A stretch of 15,777 nucleotides of DNA from Elusimicrobiota bacterium. Lineage in GTDB: Bacteria > Elusimicrobiota > Elusimicrobia > JACQJN01. Under the pieces are notes generated by a model that made no database searches, was not told where the DNA came from, and saw only the letters and a list, made by a program, of their open reading frames with translations. This document shows positions 15,401 to 15,777 of the stretch, in pieces. Where the stretch lies: assembly GCA_016205085.1 (NCBI GenBank), contig JACQJN010000032.1, positions 1 to 15,777 on the forward strand, in the 5' to 3' direction. Within the stretch, counting starts at the first letter, position 1, and every line of letters starts with the position of its first letter. The position numbers and the translations under genes were made by a program.

Positions 15401-15775
15401 ATGGGAATCACGATCAGGAGTAAATTAGAAAAGATAGTTTCGGAGGCTCCAGATACTCAACAAAAGGCACAGGCTCTGTATGATCTGGCAGCTCATCTGG
15501 ATGAAAAAGGAGTAGGGAAAGAGGCGTGGCAGTATTATGAGCAAGCCATCAAGGCGGGCTTGGATGATGCGACCCATGCTCAGGCGCTGACATTTCTGGG
15601 AAGTACCTACTACAACTTGGGGGAACGGCGCAAGGCGCTCCTGAAGTTTGAAGAGGCCCGGCATGCGCTTCAGACGTTGCCGAAATTGCCTTCCTGTACT
15701 ATAAAGGGCAAACCCATATTGGCCTTTGTCCGGTATCGCTTGGAGGAGCTGAGGGGCCGAAATGATAAGAAATAA
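15401..15775 (+). CDS. Small TPR-containing protein of unknown function
   Basis: This 124-residue soluble protein follows purN-purH after a 31-base gap, with GGAG upstream of ATG 15401. It has no signal peptide or membrane segment. Residues about 20-95 form helix-turn-helix pairs with TPR-like spacing: AQALYDLAAHLDEKG...AWQYYEQAIKAG and AQALTFLGSTYYNLGERRKALLKFEEA. This resembles the short TPR families found in many bacteria. The C-terminus is basic (RGRNDKK). I do not recognise a specific gene. Its place at the end of the cluster could be chance or could mean a scaffold role, but nothing in the sequence supports a particular partner. Confidence 0.85.
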   Translation: MGITIRSKLEKIVSEAPDTQQKAQALYDLAAHLDEKGVGKEAWQYYEQAIKAGLDDATHAQALTFLGSTYYNLGERRKALLKFEEARHALQTLPKLPSCTIKGKPILAFVRYRLEELRGRNDKK

Positions 15776-15777
15776 GA

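Noticed and set aside
1028..15664. Minus-strand and off-frame open frames of 60-233 codons across the cluster
   Set aside because: They lie opposite or within well-identified genes, have no recognisable motifs, and reflect the G-rich coding strand.

Overview
The window is almost entirely one dense, plus-strand nucleotide biosynthesis cluster. It comes from a bacterium with roughly balanced to moderately high GC, a G-rich coding strand and free use of GTG and TTG starts. In order it holds the 3' end of guaA, then purC, a double-domain purS, purL, purQ, purF, purD, purE, pyrB, pyrC, pyrD, pyrF, pyrE, purM, a purN-purH fusion, and a small TPR-protein gene. No rRNA, tRNA, transposase, phage gene or CRISPR array is visible. 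The gene content is that of a free-living Gram-negative-like or candidate-phylum bacterium. The class 2 (quinone-linked) dihydroorotate dehydrogenase implies membrane quinones. The Fe-S type PurF and split PurS/PurL/PurQ resemble Bacillus-like purine enzymes. A taxon such as Omnitrophota or Elusimicrobiota is only a guess; the sequence alone does not settle it.

Region by region: 1-124 is the GMP synthase C-terminus. 147-4594 encodes SAICAR synthetase and the three-part FGAM synthase. 4595-4672 is the only sizeable non-coding gap and contains a strong palindrome directly before purF, with a possible short leader ORF. 4673-7789 encodes PurF, PurD and PurE. 7786-12258 is a complete pyrimidine block, from carbamoyl phosphate plus aspartate to UMP, inserted into the middle of the purine series. 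12245-15369 returns to purines with PurM and a single 719-residue PurN-PurH protein. 15401-15775 is a short TPR protein.

Together these genes supply the PRPP-to-IMP pathway except adenylosuccinate lyase (purB) and purK, plus all UMP steps after carbamoyl phosphate synthesis. Nearly every junction overlaps by 4-26 bases, which implies one transcript with translational coupling.

The points most worth a second look are: (1) the PurN-PurH fusion, with a possible internal restart exactly at the PurH boundary; (2) a purS-like gene carrying two tandem PurS domains that has no ATG, GTG or TTG start able to include its first domain; (3) a 7-base-periodic imperfect palindrome inserted in frame in purL; (4) the purF leader with mutually exclusive hairpins; (5) the nested pur/pyr supercluster itself.
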